NCBI RefSeq assembly: GCF_009177065.1
Contig: NZ_WEZF01000008.1
Coordinates: 203,475-267,474 of the forward strand
Origin: Tautonia marina
GTDB lineage: Bacteria > Planctomycetota > Planctomycetia > Isosphaerales > Isosphaeraceae
Length of the DNA: 64,000 nt
Reading direction: 5' to 3'
Of the stretch, positions 8,327-17,078 are shown one piece after another. The position numbers were made by a program, and so were the translations under genes. The notes under the pieces are model-generated. The model ran no database searches and was not told the DNA's origin. It saw only the letters and a program-made list of their open reading frames with translations. How positions within the stretch are numbered: the stretch's first letter is position 1; each line of letters opens with the position of its first letter.

Positions 8327-10804
8327 ATGGATACGATGCTCGAAAGGCTGCTGCCGATCCTCGTGGTGAGTGTGATGGTCGGGGTCTTGATCTGGCGATT
8401 CGGCGGCAGATTGCTCGGCTCGAATGCCGAACCCAAATCCGGAAGCGATTCAGACGGGAGCTGGCTGAGCCGGCTCTTGCTCGGCGCCGCGGTGATCGGC
8501 CTGACGATCGGGGCCGGCATCTTCAGTTCGTTCGGGATCGACCAGATCCGTCGTCAACGCGACCTGGAGCGCGTTCCCCGCACCGAAGTCACCGCGGCCC
8601 TGACAGGCGAGATCAATCTGGTCGGCCGGGCGGAAGTGGACCCGGCCGCGGGAGTGGTCATCGCCCCGCGAACCAATACGCCTTGCCTTTACTTCCACTA
8701 CACCGTCGAGAAGAAAACCAAGGATTCCGACGGAAACACCAAGTGGAGCACCATCGAAACCCGAGACGAATGGGCCCCCACCTTTCAACTCGTGGACGAT
8801 TCGGGGTCAATGACCATTCGACCGGCTGAGGCCGACCACTTCCACACCAGCAACCGCGATTTTACGGAAACCGTGGGCGACCTCCGCTACCGGGAATGGC
8901 GAATCGAGCCCGGCCAGCGCGTGTTTCTGTTCGGATTCGCCCAGGTCGATGCCGAAGGTCGCGGCTCGGTCGGCTTTACCGAGCCGGGACACTACACGCC
9001 GATGATCTCCGAGAGCGACGAGGTGGCCGAACGCCGCTCGATGGCCGTCGGCGCGGTCTTCCTGTCCTGGATGGCCCTGTCGTCACTGTCCTTCTCGGTC
9101 TTCTTCGCGTGCTGGTTGGTCCGGCTTCACCAAACGCCGATTTACCTGGCCCTGATCGCCATGCTCATGATCTGCGGCCTGACCTACTGCGGCCTTCGGA
9201 TGATGCACGACGACCTGAGCGGGGCACGAAACCGGCTGCATCGGGTCCGCACCTCGGCTCGGGAGGCGGTGGGCGATCTGCTCCAGCGCCACAGAATTCC
9301 CTGGGATGGTGACTGGTCGAGCCTGGGCCGCTTCGATGATTCGTCGGCGTTCGCCTCGCTCGATGATCGCGAACGACGACGCCTGACCCGGCTCCGGATC
9401 GACCTGGCCCGCACCGTCTTGCGAACCAATGCCATCCGCGAACGCTTCCCGGAACGCGTGCTCGCTCCCTTCTGGGGAGTTCACCGCGAGCCGCTCATCC
9501 CCCTGCCGGAACCCGATCAGGCGACTCTCGCACAGCTGGACCGCGAGTTCGAGGTCGCCCGCCTCAGCCCCGGCCTGGCCGGGATCGCCGGGCCGGTCGC
9601 CCTGGTGATCGCTCTGGTCGGCTCCTGGTTCGGCCTGAAAAAAATCAAAGAAAAGCGATACATTGAAAACGTTCCGACCTGCCCGACCTCCGGGGTGGCC
9701 GTCGGCTTCACCGAAATCATGGGCACCATCGTCCCAACCGAAGAAGGCAAGACGCTTTCAGGGCCGCTCTCAGAGCGTCCGTGCGCCCAGTTTCATTACA
9801 CGGTTCAGGAGCGTCGCGGCAGCGGGAAAAATGCCAAATGGGTGACGATCGAGGAACGGAAGGAACAGATAGCTTTTCTCTGCCAGGATGACCACGGCTG
9901 CCTGCTCGTTCTTCCGGAAGGGGCCGAGATTCTGACCCGTCACCATGATTCCCGCCGATCGGGCAAGCTGCGCTACAGCGAAACACGGCTCGAAATTGGC
10001 GACCCGCTTTACGCCCTGGGCACGGCGACGATTGAGCCCGAGGAAATGGCTTCCTTGCGCCTCGAACGCGGCGACGACCGCTCGCTGCCTTACGTGCTGA
10101 GTAACTATTCCGAGTCGACCTTGATGCACCGCAAGGCCAGGGTCGGGCAGTTCTGGATCACGGCGGCCGTTGATGCCTTGATCTTGCCGACCCTCCTGCT
10201 GTTTGGCCTGCTCGGCTCGTTTCAGGCAACCGACTTCCTCGCGGCCACGCTCGTCGCGATTGGCTACTTTGTGCTTGCCGTGACGATCTTGCTGTTCAAC
10301 GATCTGGTGTTTCTCCGCAACCGAGTCCGCCGCGCCTGGCACAACATCGAGGTTTCGCTCAAGAAGCGGGCCGATCTGGTGCCGAACCTTCAACAGGTCG
10401 TTCAGGGCTATCTGTCTCATGAACGTGGAGCCCAGGAAGACCTCGCCCTGATGCGGCAAGCCTACGGCGGCGGGGCCATGCTCGACCTGACCCACGCGAC
10501 CGAGATGCTCACCGCCGAGCGATCGCTGCTCGACCGGATCATCGGCCTCCGAGAGGCCGCTCCGAACCTCAAAGGGGATCAGCTTACCGGCGACCTGATG
10601 CGCCGCTTGACCCTGCTCGAAAACGAGATCGCCCTGATGCGCCAGGGGTACAACGACGCCGTGGAACGCTATAACACGCGGATCGCCCACATTCCGGAAG
10701 TTCTGCTCGCCTCGCTGTTCCGGTTCACCGAGGCATCGTACTTCCATGCACCGGTTGATGTTCACGATGCCCCTCAACTCGATTTTAGCCCCGGCTCTGC
10801 CTGA
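8327..10804 (+). CDS. Membrane protein with duplicated GIDE-LemA unit
   Basis: An 825-residue multi-pass membrane protein made of two copies of one module. Copy 1: a GIDE-like domain (about 80-240; RTNTPCLYFHYTVEKK, KWSTIETRDEWAPTFQL, LRYREWRIEPGQRVFLFG), two helices (240-292), then a degenerate LemA-like helical region (about 295-395; DDLSGARNRLHRVRTSA, RRRLTRLRIDLARTVL). Copy 2: helix, GIDE domain (445-575; SERPCAQFHYTVQERR, KWVTIEERKEQIAFLCQD, LRYSETRLEIGDPLYALG), two helices, then a well-kept LemA domain (655-825; FNDLVFLRNRVRRAWHNIEV, KKRADLVPNLQQVVQGYLSH, YNDAVERYNTRI). The GIDE fold is known from the mitochondrial E3 ligase MUL1; no RING is present here. The ATG at 8327 (CCGGAG upstream) is preferred over one at 8270. 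Function unknown, probably envelope-related. Confidence 0.85.
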   Translation: MDTMLERLLPILVVSVMVGVLIWRFGGRLLGSNAEPKSGSDSDGSWLSRLLLGAAVIGLTIGAGIFSSFGIDQIRRQRDLERVPRTEVTAALTGEINLVGRAEVDPAAGVVIAPRTNTPCLYFHYTVEKKTKDSDGNTKWSTIETRDEWAPTFQLVDDSGSMTIRPAEADHFHTSNRDFTETVGDLRYREWRIEPGQRVFLFGFAQVDAEGRGSVGFTEPGHYTPMISESDEVAERRSMAVGAVFLSWMALSSLSFSVFFACWLVRLHQTPIYLALIAMLMICGLTYCGLRMMHDDLSGARNRLHRVRTSAREAVGDLLQRHRIPWDGDWSSLGRFDDSSAFASLDDRERRRLTRLRIDLARTVLRTNAIRERFPERVLAPFWGVHREPLIPLPEPDQATLAQLDREFEVARLSPGLAGIAGPVALVIALVGSWFGLKKIKEKRYIENVPTCPTSGVAVGFTEIMGTIVPTEEGKTLSGPLSERPCAQFHYTVQERRGSGKNAKWVTIEERKEQIAFLCQDDHGCLLVLPEGAEILTRHHDSRRSGKLRYSETRLEIGDPLYALGTATIEPEEMASLRLERGDDRSLPYVLSNYSESTLMHRKARVGQFWITAAVDALILPTLLLFGLLGSFQATDFLAATLVAIGYFVLAVTILLFNDLVFLRNRVRRAWHNIEVSLKKRADLVPNLQQVVQGYLSHERGAQEDLALMRQAYGGGAMLDLTHATEMLTAERSLLDRIIGLREAAPNLKGDQLTGDLMRRLTLLENEIALMRQGYNDAVERYNTRIAHIPEVLLASLFRFTEASYFHAPVDVHDAPQLDFSPGSA

Positions 10805-10859
10805 ACCGCTCGACTACCCGCCATGCCCCGATCCCTTCCGACTCGCCAGGGGATCGGGG

Positions 10860-10865
10860 TACACT
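10860..10865 (+). promoter_or_regulatory. Candidate -10 element upstream of sppA
   Basis: TACACT in the context GATCGGGG-TACACT-GGGG. A nearly identical context precedes the 36085 gene (see findings). The -35 region is weak, so this is tentative. Confidence 0.3.
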
Positions 10866-10926
10866 GGGGTTCTTCCGACAGGAGATCTCCAGGAAGCCCG
10901 TTCTCATCCCATTCGAGAATCACGAG

Positions 10927-11925
10927 ATGAGCTATCATTCGTCCAATGCCCCTCCTCCTCCCCCTCCTGGCCAGACGATCGTCCTGGAACGTCGCGAGCG
11001 CAACGGCTGGTTCCGTCGCCTGTTCTGGCCGGTCCTGATCATCTCGGTCCTGATCAACTTCACGCTCCTGTCGCAACGCACGGCGGGGCTTCGGCCCGAT
11101 CCACTGGAGGAACAGTACGTCGGCGGGTCGCTCAGTCCGACCGCCGACAAGATTGCCGTCGTGCGGGTGGAAGGGCCGATTGCGCTCAATACCGTCGATT
11201 TTGCGGTCGAACAGGTCCGCCAGGCCCGCAACGACCAGCGCGTGAAGGCCGTCGTCCTTCGGGTCGATTCCCCCGGGGGAACCGTGACCGGCTCCGACCA
11301 GATCTGGCGTGAGGTGGCCTTGCTCAAGAAGACGGGCAAGCCAGTGATCGTCTCGATGGGAGGGCTGGCGGCCTCGGGAGGCTATTACGTCTCGGCGGCG
11401 GCCGACGAGATCATCGCCGAACCGACTACCACCACCGGCTCGATCGGCGTGCTGATCGAGCTGCCGAACGCCTCCGACCTGCTCGACAAGGTGGGCGTGC
11501 AGTTCCAGTCGATCACCGCGGGCGAGTGGAAGAACATGGGTTCACCCTTTCAACCGCTCGAAGAACGTGACCTCGCCCGCTTTCAAGAACTGGTGGACGA
11601 CACCTACACCCGCTTCCTGCGCATCGTTGCTCAGGGCCGAGACCTCTCGATGGACGAAGCCCGAGCGGTGGCCGACGGCAAAATTTACTCGGCCGACGAG
11701 GCCCTGGCGATCGGCCTGATTGACCGCCTCGGCTACCAGGAAGACGCCATCACCGAGGCGACCTCCCGCGCCAAGCTCGACGCGCCTCGGGTCATTCGAT
11801 ACAGCAAACCGATCAGCCTGGGAAGCCTGTTCGGTCTTTCCGCCTCAGCCCGATCGAACCCGTTGTTCGACGAGCAAACCATCATGGAATGGCGAACGCC
11901 TCGCATGATGATGATTTTGCGATAG
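10927..11925 (+). CDS. sppA: Signal peptide peptidase SppA, short form
   Basis: Membrane-anchored serine protease that degrades cleaved signal peptides and membrane fragments, 332 residues, matching the short (Bacillus-type) single-domain form. A proline-rich cytoplasmic start (SSNAPPPPPPGQ) is followed by one helix (about 33-50, LFWPVLIISVLINFTLL), then the S49 peptidase domain. VLRVDSPGGTV (about residue 107) and the nucleophile loop MGGLAASGGYYVSAAADEI (about 144) are intact. A lysine in ITAGEWKNMGSPF (about 202) is at the position of the catalytic general base. GKIYSADEALAIGLID closes the domain. The gene is downstream of the GIDE-LemA gene with a 120-bp gap containing a candidate -10, so it may have its own promoter. 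Confidence 0.93.
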   Translation: MSYHSSNAPPPPPPGQTIVLERRERNGWFRRLFWPVLIISVLINFTLLSQRTAGLRPDPLEEQYVGGSLSPTADKIAVVRVEGPIALNTVDFAVEQVRQARNDQRVKAVVLRVDSPGGTVTGSDQIWREVALLKKTGKPVIVSMGGLAASGGYYVSAAADEIIAEPTTTTGSIGVLIELPNASDLLDKVGVQFQSITAGEWKNMGSPFQPLEERDLARFQELVDDTYTRFLRIVAQGRDLSMDEARAVADGKIYSADEALAIGLIDRLGYQEDAITEATSRAKLDAPRVIRYSKPISLGSLFGLSASARSNPLFDEQTIMEWRTPRMMMILR

Positions 11926-12070
11926 CAACCATCGGCATCGGGATCGTCCCCTCTCAGGCGGGCGGGGCGGATCACGAAATGGCGATCGTCACGAACCTCT
12001 GGACGCCTGGCAATTCCGAATCCACCATTTGCCATCGTCCGATGAAATCCTCAGCCCCGGGAGCCCCCCC

Positions 12071-13369
12071 GTGCAAACCGATCTTCGCCTCGGCACCTTC
12101 GACATCGACGCCTCTCCCCCGATGAACCACTCCCTCTGCGGAGGGTGGATCACCCCGGTCGTGGGCCAGGACGACCCGCTTCGCCTCCGAGGGATCGTCA
12201 TCCTCGGCGCGGACGACCCGATTGTCATCGCCTCGCTCGACTGGACCGGCGTGATGAACGAGTCGCACCGTCTCTGGACCGAGCAACTGGCCGAGGCGGC
12301 CGGCACCACCCCCGACCGCGTCGCCTTGCACTGTGTCCATCAGCACAATGCCCCCTTTATCGACCACGAGGGGAACCGCCTGCTCCGGGAGGCTGGGGCC
12401 GACCGCCTCCTCTTTGATGAACCGTTCGTCGCGGACTTGATGGCGCAATCGGCGGAAGCCGTCGCCGAGGCCGTGCGCTCGGCCGTGCCGGTCGACCGGA
12501 TCGGGGTCGGCTCTGCCGAGGTCACTCAGGTCGCCTGCAATCGGCGGGTCATTGGCCCCGACGGGAAAATTCTCTACACCCGGACCAGTTCCACCCGCGA
12601 TCCTGCCGCCCGCGCCGCCCCCGATGGCACCATCGACCCCATGCTGCAATCCCTCTCGTTCTATCGCGAGGGGTTCCCGGTCGCCCGCCTCTACTATTAC
12701 ACGACCCACCCGATGAGCTACTACGGCGATGGTCGTGTCTCGGCGGACTTCGTCGGGATCGCTCGGGCCAACCGATCGGCTGATGAGGAAGGAACGCTTC
12801 ACCTCTACTTCACCGGCGCGGCCGGAAACGTCACGGCCGGAAAATACAACGACGGTTCACCTGAGAATCGCCCGATCCTTGCGTCACGCATCTATCAGGC
12901 GATGGCGAGCGCCGACGCCGCGGCCGAGGATCACCCGCTCGACCACCTCTCCTGGACCACCGTTCCCATCGAGTTCAATCCGCGAGAGGACCTGGACCTC
13001 GACCGCCTGAAGGCCATCGTTGCCGACCCGAACGCCTCGACCGTCGACCGCAACCGCAACGCCATGACCTGCGGTTGGCTGATGCGTCTGGCAACGAAGC
13101 GGCCGATCCTCCTCGGCCGGCTCGACACGAACGCCAACAGCGTCTTGCATCTGCCCGCCGAGACGTTCGTCGAGTACCAGCTCTACGCGAAATCCCTCGC
13201 CGGCGGCGTCCCCCTCGCCGTGGCCGCCTATGGCGACGGCGGCCCCTGGTACATCCCGCTCGAACGCTCCTACGCCGAAGGAGGATACGAACCCTCCGTC
13301 TCCTGGGTCAGTACCATGAGCGAACCGATGTACAAGTCCAAGATCGAGGAACTGATTCGCAAGTCCTGA
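12071..13369 (+). CDS. Neutral/alkaline non-lysosomal ceramidase-like protein
   Basis: A 432-residue protein related to the N-terminal catalytic part of neutral ceramidases. Visible family marks are the LHCVHQHNAPF segment near residue 90 (place of the first zinc histidine), YYYTTHPMSYYGDGRVSADFVG near residue 213 (second zinc histidine, HPxS), and LYFTGAAGNVTAGKYNDG near 252, matching the GDAGNVSP motif. I see no signal peptide. The GTG at 12071 is chosen because GGGAG lies 8 nt upstream and the family domain starts at once; a TTG at 12029 would add 14 residues. Real ceramidases are larger (about 650 residues or more) and have a C-terminal domain that is missing here, so activity on ceramide is not implied. 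Convergent with the sialidase-like gene. Confidence 0.75.
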   Translation: MQTDLRLGTFDIDASPPMNHSLCGGWITPVVGQDDPLRLRGIVILGADDPIVIASLDWTGVMNESHRLWTEQLAEAAGTTPDRVALHCVHQHNAPFIDHEGNRLLREAGADRLLFDEPFVADLMAQSAEAVAEAVRSAVPVDRIGVGSAEVTQVACNRRVIGPDGKILYTRTSSTRDPAARAAPDGTIDPMLQSLSFYREGFPVARLYYYTTHPMSYYGDGRVSADFVGIARANRSADEEGTLHLYFTGAAGNVTAGKYNDGSPENRPILASRIYQAMASADAAAEDHPLDHLSWTTVPIEFNPREDLDLDRLKAIVADPNASTVDRNRNAMTCGWLMRLATKRPILLGRLDTNANSVLHLPAETFVEYQLYAKSLAGGVPLAVAAYGDGGPWYIPLERSYAEGGYEPSVSWVSTMSEPMYKSKIEELIRKS

Positions 13370-13387
13370 CCCTCGATCAACCCTCAC

Positions 13388-13441
13388 ACCGGTCTGATAC
13401 CGGGCGAGCCCTTCCCGAAGGCGGCCCGGCATCAGACCGGT
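13388..13441. terminator. Hairpin terminator between convergent genes
   Basis: An 18-bp inverted repeat with one mismatch (arms 13388-13405 and 13424-13441) and an 18-nt loop, lying between the ends of the ceramidase-like and sialidase-like genes. It can serve both strands. No clear T-run follows on either side. Confidence 0.65.
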
Positions 13442-13484
13442 CAAGGTTCGACCCCAAGGCGATTCCGATACGAACGCCCGAGAA

Positions 13485-15326
13485 TCACTCGGCATTGGCC
13501 GGTTCGGGCACGCCAGCGCGGAAGTTCCCGACGGCCTCGGAGGTCCGCAAGGGACGATCGTAGACCCGGACCGATCGGAGTTCGCCGTAGAGTCGCGACG
13601 CTAGCGTGGCCCGATCGAGAGCGTTGAGATTGCCCAGCTCGGGCGGGAAGCGTCCCCAGCCGTACTGACGGATCGCGCCTCCGTCATTCAAAATCCCATC
13701 CACAACCACGCTGATGATGCGGGGTCCGGCATCGACCGTGACCACGATGTGCTGCCAGTCGCCGACCTTCAAGGTGCCGAACGCGGTGCCGGGGTCGCTA
13801 TCCCAGGCGGCCTCGTGCTCACCGTCGCTCAGGGTGATGCCAAGCGTCGATCGCCCAGTGGTAAACAGGTGCAACCCGCGGCCGGAATCATCTCGCGTGT
13901 AGAGCAGCGATTGCCCCTCGGTCAGTTCTCGGAATCGGACCCAGAGGCCAATGGAGAACCCGCCTCGATCGCCAAGGTCGGGCAGGAGAGGCATGGCCAC
14001 CTCGGTTCCAGGCGCGATCGGATCGGCGGCCAGGCCGAGAACTAGACCCGAGCGCTCGACCTCGCGGCGGTCCAACTGACCCCAAAGGTCATCGAGCAAA
14101 CTCGGATCGACCCGGTGAACGCGGGCAATTTCTTTTTGCGTCTCGGTCACATAAAGGTCACCGCCATCTTCGATGAAATCTGGATAGCTGATGCGAACAT
14201 TCGGATCATCGTCGTAGAGCAAGATTTCAGGCTCGGACCAGTGAATGAACCCATCACGCTCGATCCCGCCAAGGACCCATGCCGGGTTCCGCCCCTGATA
14301 GGGGTTCCAGTCGTCTCGGTGAACCTGCTCACCGCCGTGATTGTGAAACCAGTAGAGATATTTTCCGTTCGAAAACTTCTTCACAAAATTGGCGGCTCGG
14401 GGATGCTTCACCCGGCGACCCTCGGGACCATACGTCATGTAGGCGGACGGGGTCCAGGTTCGCCCCCCGTCTCTGCTATACGCATGGCATGGGTAGCCGT
14501 CGATGGTCCGATACGTGGCGAACAGCGAACCGTCGGAGAGCGCGACCAGGTTGGCCTCATCGGACACGGGACCTTTCGGAGCCCGCAATCCTTCATCTCC
14601 CTCCGGGAGCAGCTCCCAGCGGATGCGGGTCGGGTCGGGCTCGGTCAAGATGTTGTCGCTTCGCATGAACACGCCTTGCGATTCGACCATACCTCCGGGA
14701 ACACCCCACTTGCCCACCTTGGCGAACCCGAAATAGGCCGCGTCGCCGGTGGTGATCGGCTTCCCAACGCCCCAGAAAAACAGGGTCTCGCCACCGGTGG
14801 TGTTCCCTCGATCGATCCGCATGGATCGCATCGGGATCTCCAGGCGATCGTCCGACCAGGTCAGGCCGCCATCGTCGCTCCACTTGAAGGCGTAGGCCCC
14901 CAGGGTATCGACGCGACGTCCCACGTTCGGGCTATTCGAGGGCACCTCTCGAAGGTTCTTCGAGTTATAGGTGTAAAATGCGTAGATTCGTCCGCTGGGC
15001 ACCTTCAAGGGCATGACCCACGAGGCTTCCGGCCCGTCGCTCGGTTCAATCGGAATCAGGTCCGACCACGTCCGGCCTCGGTCGTGGCTGATGGTGGCGA
15101 CGATGTGCTGACCGACCGCCCCCTCCTTACCCTCACCGGTGGTCATCGTACAGAGCCAGTGCCCCTGATCGGTCACGACCACGTAAGGCTGATCGCAATA
15201 GCCCTCGTCGGGGATGGTCCAGCCGTTGCGAATCCGCCTCGGATCCTCCTGCGCAGAAGCGGGATCTGGCACCACCAGCAACGCCGGCAGACCAACACAG
15301 CACGAAACAAGCACTCGGAACAGCAT
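13485..15326 (-). CDS. Secreted sialidase-like (Asp-box) protein with C-terminal LamG-like domain
   Basis: A 613-residue exported protein. The ATG at 15326 (GAGGTC upstream) opens a signal peptide (MLFRVLVSCCVGLPALLVV, cleavage after ASAQ). The N-terminal two-thirds is a BNR/sialidase beta-propeller with at least three Asp-boxes: SHDRGRTWSDL, SDDGGLTWSDD and SRDGGRTWTPS. The last about 170 residues (from GGFSIGLWVRFREL to RSVRVYDRPLRTSEAV) form a concanavalin/LamG-like domain. A role in recognising or hydrolysing a sialylated or other anionic glycan outside the cell is inferred from the fold only; the catalytic Arg triad was not verified. It lies 102 bp downstream of the last amidohydrolase on the same strand and may be the end of that operon. 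Confidence 0.82.
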   Translation of the reverse strand: MLFRVLVSCCVGLPALLVVPDPASAQEDPRRIRNGWTIPDEGYCDQPYVVVTDQGHWLCTMTTGEGKEGAVGQHIVATISHDRGRTWSDLIPIEPSDGPEASWVMPLKVPSGRIYAFYTYNSKNLREVPSNSPNVGRRVDTLGAYAFKWSDDGGLTWSDDRLEIPMRSMRIDRGNTTGGETLFFWGVGKPITTGDAAYFGFAKVGKWGVPGGMVESQGVFMRSDNILTEPDPTRIRWELLPEGDEGLRAPKGPVSDEANLVALSDGSLFATYRTIDGYPCHAYSRDGGRTWTPSAYMTYGPEGRRVKHPRAANFVKKFSNGKYLYWFHNHGGEQVHRDDWNPYQGRNPAWVLGGIERDGFIHWSEPEILLYDDDPNVRISYPDFIEDGGDLYVTETQKEIARVHRVDPSLLDDLWGQLDRREVERSGLVLGLAADPIAPGTEVAMPLLPDLGDRGGFSIGLWVRFRELTEGQSLLYTRDDSGRGLHLFTTGRSTLGITLSDGEHEAAWDSDPGTAFGTLKVGDWQHIVVTVDAGPRIISVVVDGILNDGGAIRQYGWGRFPPELGNLNALDRATLASRLYGELRSVRVYDRPLRTSEAVGNFRAGVPEPANAE

Positions 15327-15428
15327 GGCAAGACCTCGAACATCGGTGGAAGGCCACATCGATTCCGAGGGTATCCAACCTCGACCAGGGTCGCAAGCAA
15401 CAGACTCCGCGACCCTGGTCGTCATCAC

Positions 15429-17078
15429 TCAACGGCTGTTCCGATCGAAGACCGGATAAACGCGATCTTCGGCCCGCTTGTACCGAACCTTGCCATTGAC
15501 GATCGCTGTTTCGACATACGTGCGATAATCGAGCGGAGCCCCGTCAAGGACGAGCAGATCCGCATCCTTGCCTGTTTCGATGCTGCCGATCCGATCGTCA
15601 AGCCCCAGGATGCGGGCCGGAACGATGGTTAGCGCGGCCAGGGCGGTCGATTCGGAAGCCCCGCCTCGAACGGCAAAGGCCGCTTCCAAAGGAAGGCTGG
15701 TCAGGTCTCGACCAGCCAGGCCGTTCAGGCTGACCCCGCTCGACAGGGGCGTGATGGCGAAGGAAACCGATGCGCTCTGGAGAATGCCTGGTGTCTCGAT
15801 GGACGTGCCGGTCGAATCCTCCCGCCCCGGTTGCGGACTCCGTCGTGATCGAGGGGTCAGAACGACCGGCACGCCGGCCTTCCCCAGATCCTCGGCAACC
15901 ACCCACGATTCGGCACCCCCATCGATGACGAGGCGATAGTCCAACTCGCGGGCAAGCGCCACCATGCTTCGGATGCCATCGGCGGAATCCGCAGAGATTC
16001 TCAACGGAATTTCCTTCTTGACGAGCCGAATCAGACCGTCATCCACCGGCTTCCGAGGCTCCTTGATGTCTTTCTTTCCGGCCTCTTTATCGGCCTCGTA
16101 TTGCGCAAGGTCTTCAAGATACGAGCGAGCTTTCTTGACGTTTTCACGCCAGCTATACAGATTAAACGGGCCGACCAGCGATGACGCCGGCAAACTGTAG
16201 AACGGGTCTTCGGCCAGGAGCATTCCGGAAAGCTCGCCGTAGGCCAGCTTGATAACGGCGTGGTTGTTCGGTCGCGGACGAACCGGCGAAGGCGGAGCGA
16301 GTGGTTCAGGAAGCGTTTCGATGACCGTGGCCGAGCAATGGGCACATGCGCCGGATCGGTCGATTTCACTGAAAAATCGATCATCGAACGGTGAAACCAT
16401 TCCGGGACCATCTCCTCCCGCGAACAGACCCAGCGATTCGTCGTGCGACTCGTCCTGACCATCCCCATGCTCAGACGCATGAGCGACCAGATGATCGAGC
16501 ACGTCTTGACCGATCTGCCCCTCTCGGACGAGTGCAATCAAATCTTCAAGGGTCAGCTCAACCAGACCGGGATGTTCGGAACCGGGACCACTCTCGAAGC
16601 GGAAGCGAAATCCCGACGAGCTTCCCACCTGAACAGCCCCGGCCGTGATCCCTGAGCCGAGACAGAACTTCATGGTTCGATCGAACGGATCCAGCGCATC
16701 GGCCACCTTGTTGCTACTGCCGATGGACCTCGTGCGCACCGCCGGCCCCAACCCCACGCCACTCATTTCCAGCGCAATAAATCCGGGCGTGATGACTTTG
16801 CCCGCCGCGTCGATCACCTCGGCGTTGTCAGGCACCTCAATTTCCTGGCCGACCTCCTGGATTTTTCCGTCCTGGATCAGGATGGTCCCACGCCGAATCG
16901 TCCCTTGTGTCACCGTCTCGATGTCGCCCCCCACGATCGCCAGCACCGGACCGGACGTTTGGGACTCGCCTGCGTCGTCCGACTCGGTCGCCGACTCGGA
17001 CTGGGCAAACACGAACCCCGTGGACAGCAGGACCAGGACAAGGGGGATCAGGTTGCGAAGCCATTCAATCGGTTTCAT
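15429..17078 (-). CDS. Secreted amidohydrolase-fold protein 7 of the array, metal motif lost
   Basis: A 549-residue exported protein (signal MKPIEWLRNLIPLVLVLLST, cut after FAQ). The N-terminal beta-sandwich half (RGTILIQDGKIQEVGQEIEV) and the C-terminal closing strand motif (DRIGSIETGKDADLLVLDGA) are clear COG1228 amidohydrolase marks. Where active relatives read PGLIDxHxH, it reads ITPGFIALEMSGVG, so the HxH metal pair is absent. An acidic/His-rich stretch (about 205-245, HASEHGDGQDESHDESLG) is followed by CAHC, which lacks the His needed for a c-type heme site. A Lys/Glu-rich segment (KKARSYLEDLAQYEADKEAG) matches the start of inserts in its sisters. The start lies inside the previous gene's end (14-nt overlap, 17065-17078), so the two are coupled. 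Confidence 0.82.
   Translation of the reverse strand: MKPIEWLRNLIPLVLVLLSTGFVFAQSESATESDDAGESQTSGPVLAIVGGDIETVTQGTIRRGTILIQDGKIQEVGQEIEVPDNAEVIDAAGKVITPGFIALEMSGVGLGPAVRTRSIGSSNKVADALDPFDRTMKFCLGSGITAGAVQVGSSSGFRFRFESGPGSEHPGLVELTLEDLIALVREGQIGQDVLDHLVAHASEHGDGQDESHDESLGLFAGGDGPGMVSPFDDRFFSEIDRSGACAHCSATVIETLPEPLAPPSPVRPRPNNHAVIKLAYGELSGMLLAEDPFYSLPASSLVGPFNLYSWRENVKKARSYLEDLAQYEADKEAGKKDIKEPRKPVDDGLIRLVKKEIPLRISADSADGIRSMVALARELDYRLVIDGGAESWVVAEDLGKAGVPVVLTPRSRRSPQPGREDSTGTSIETPGILQSASVSFAITPLSSGVSLNGLAGRDLTSLPLEAAFAVRGGASESTALAALTIVPARILGLDDRIGSIETGKDADLLVLDGAPLDYRTYVETAIVNGKVRYKRAEDRVYPVFDRNSR

Noticed and set aside
16290..16400. c-type heme site (CAHC) in the 15429-17078 protein
   Set aside because: A histidine must follow the second cysteine; here it is serine.
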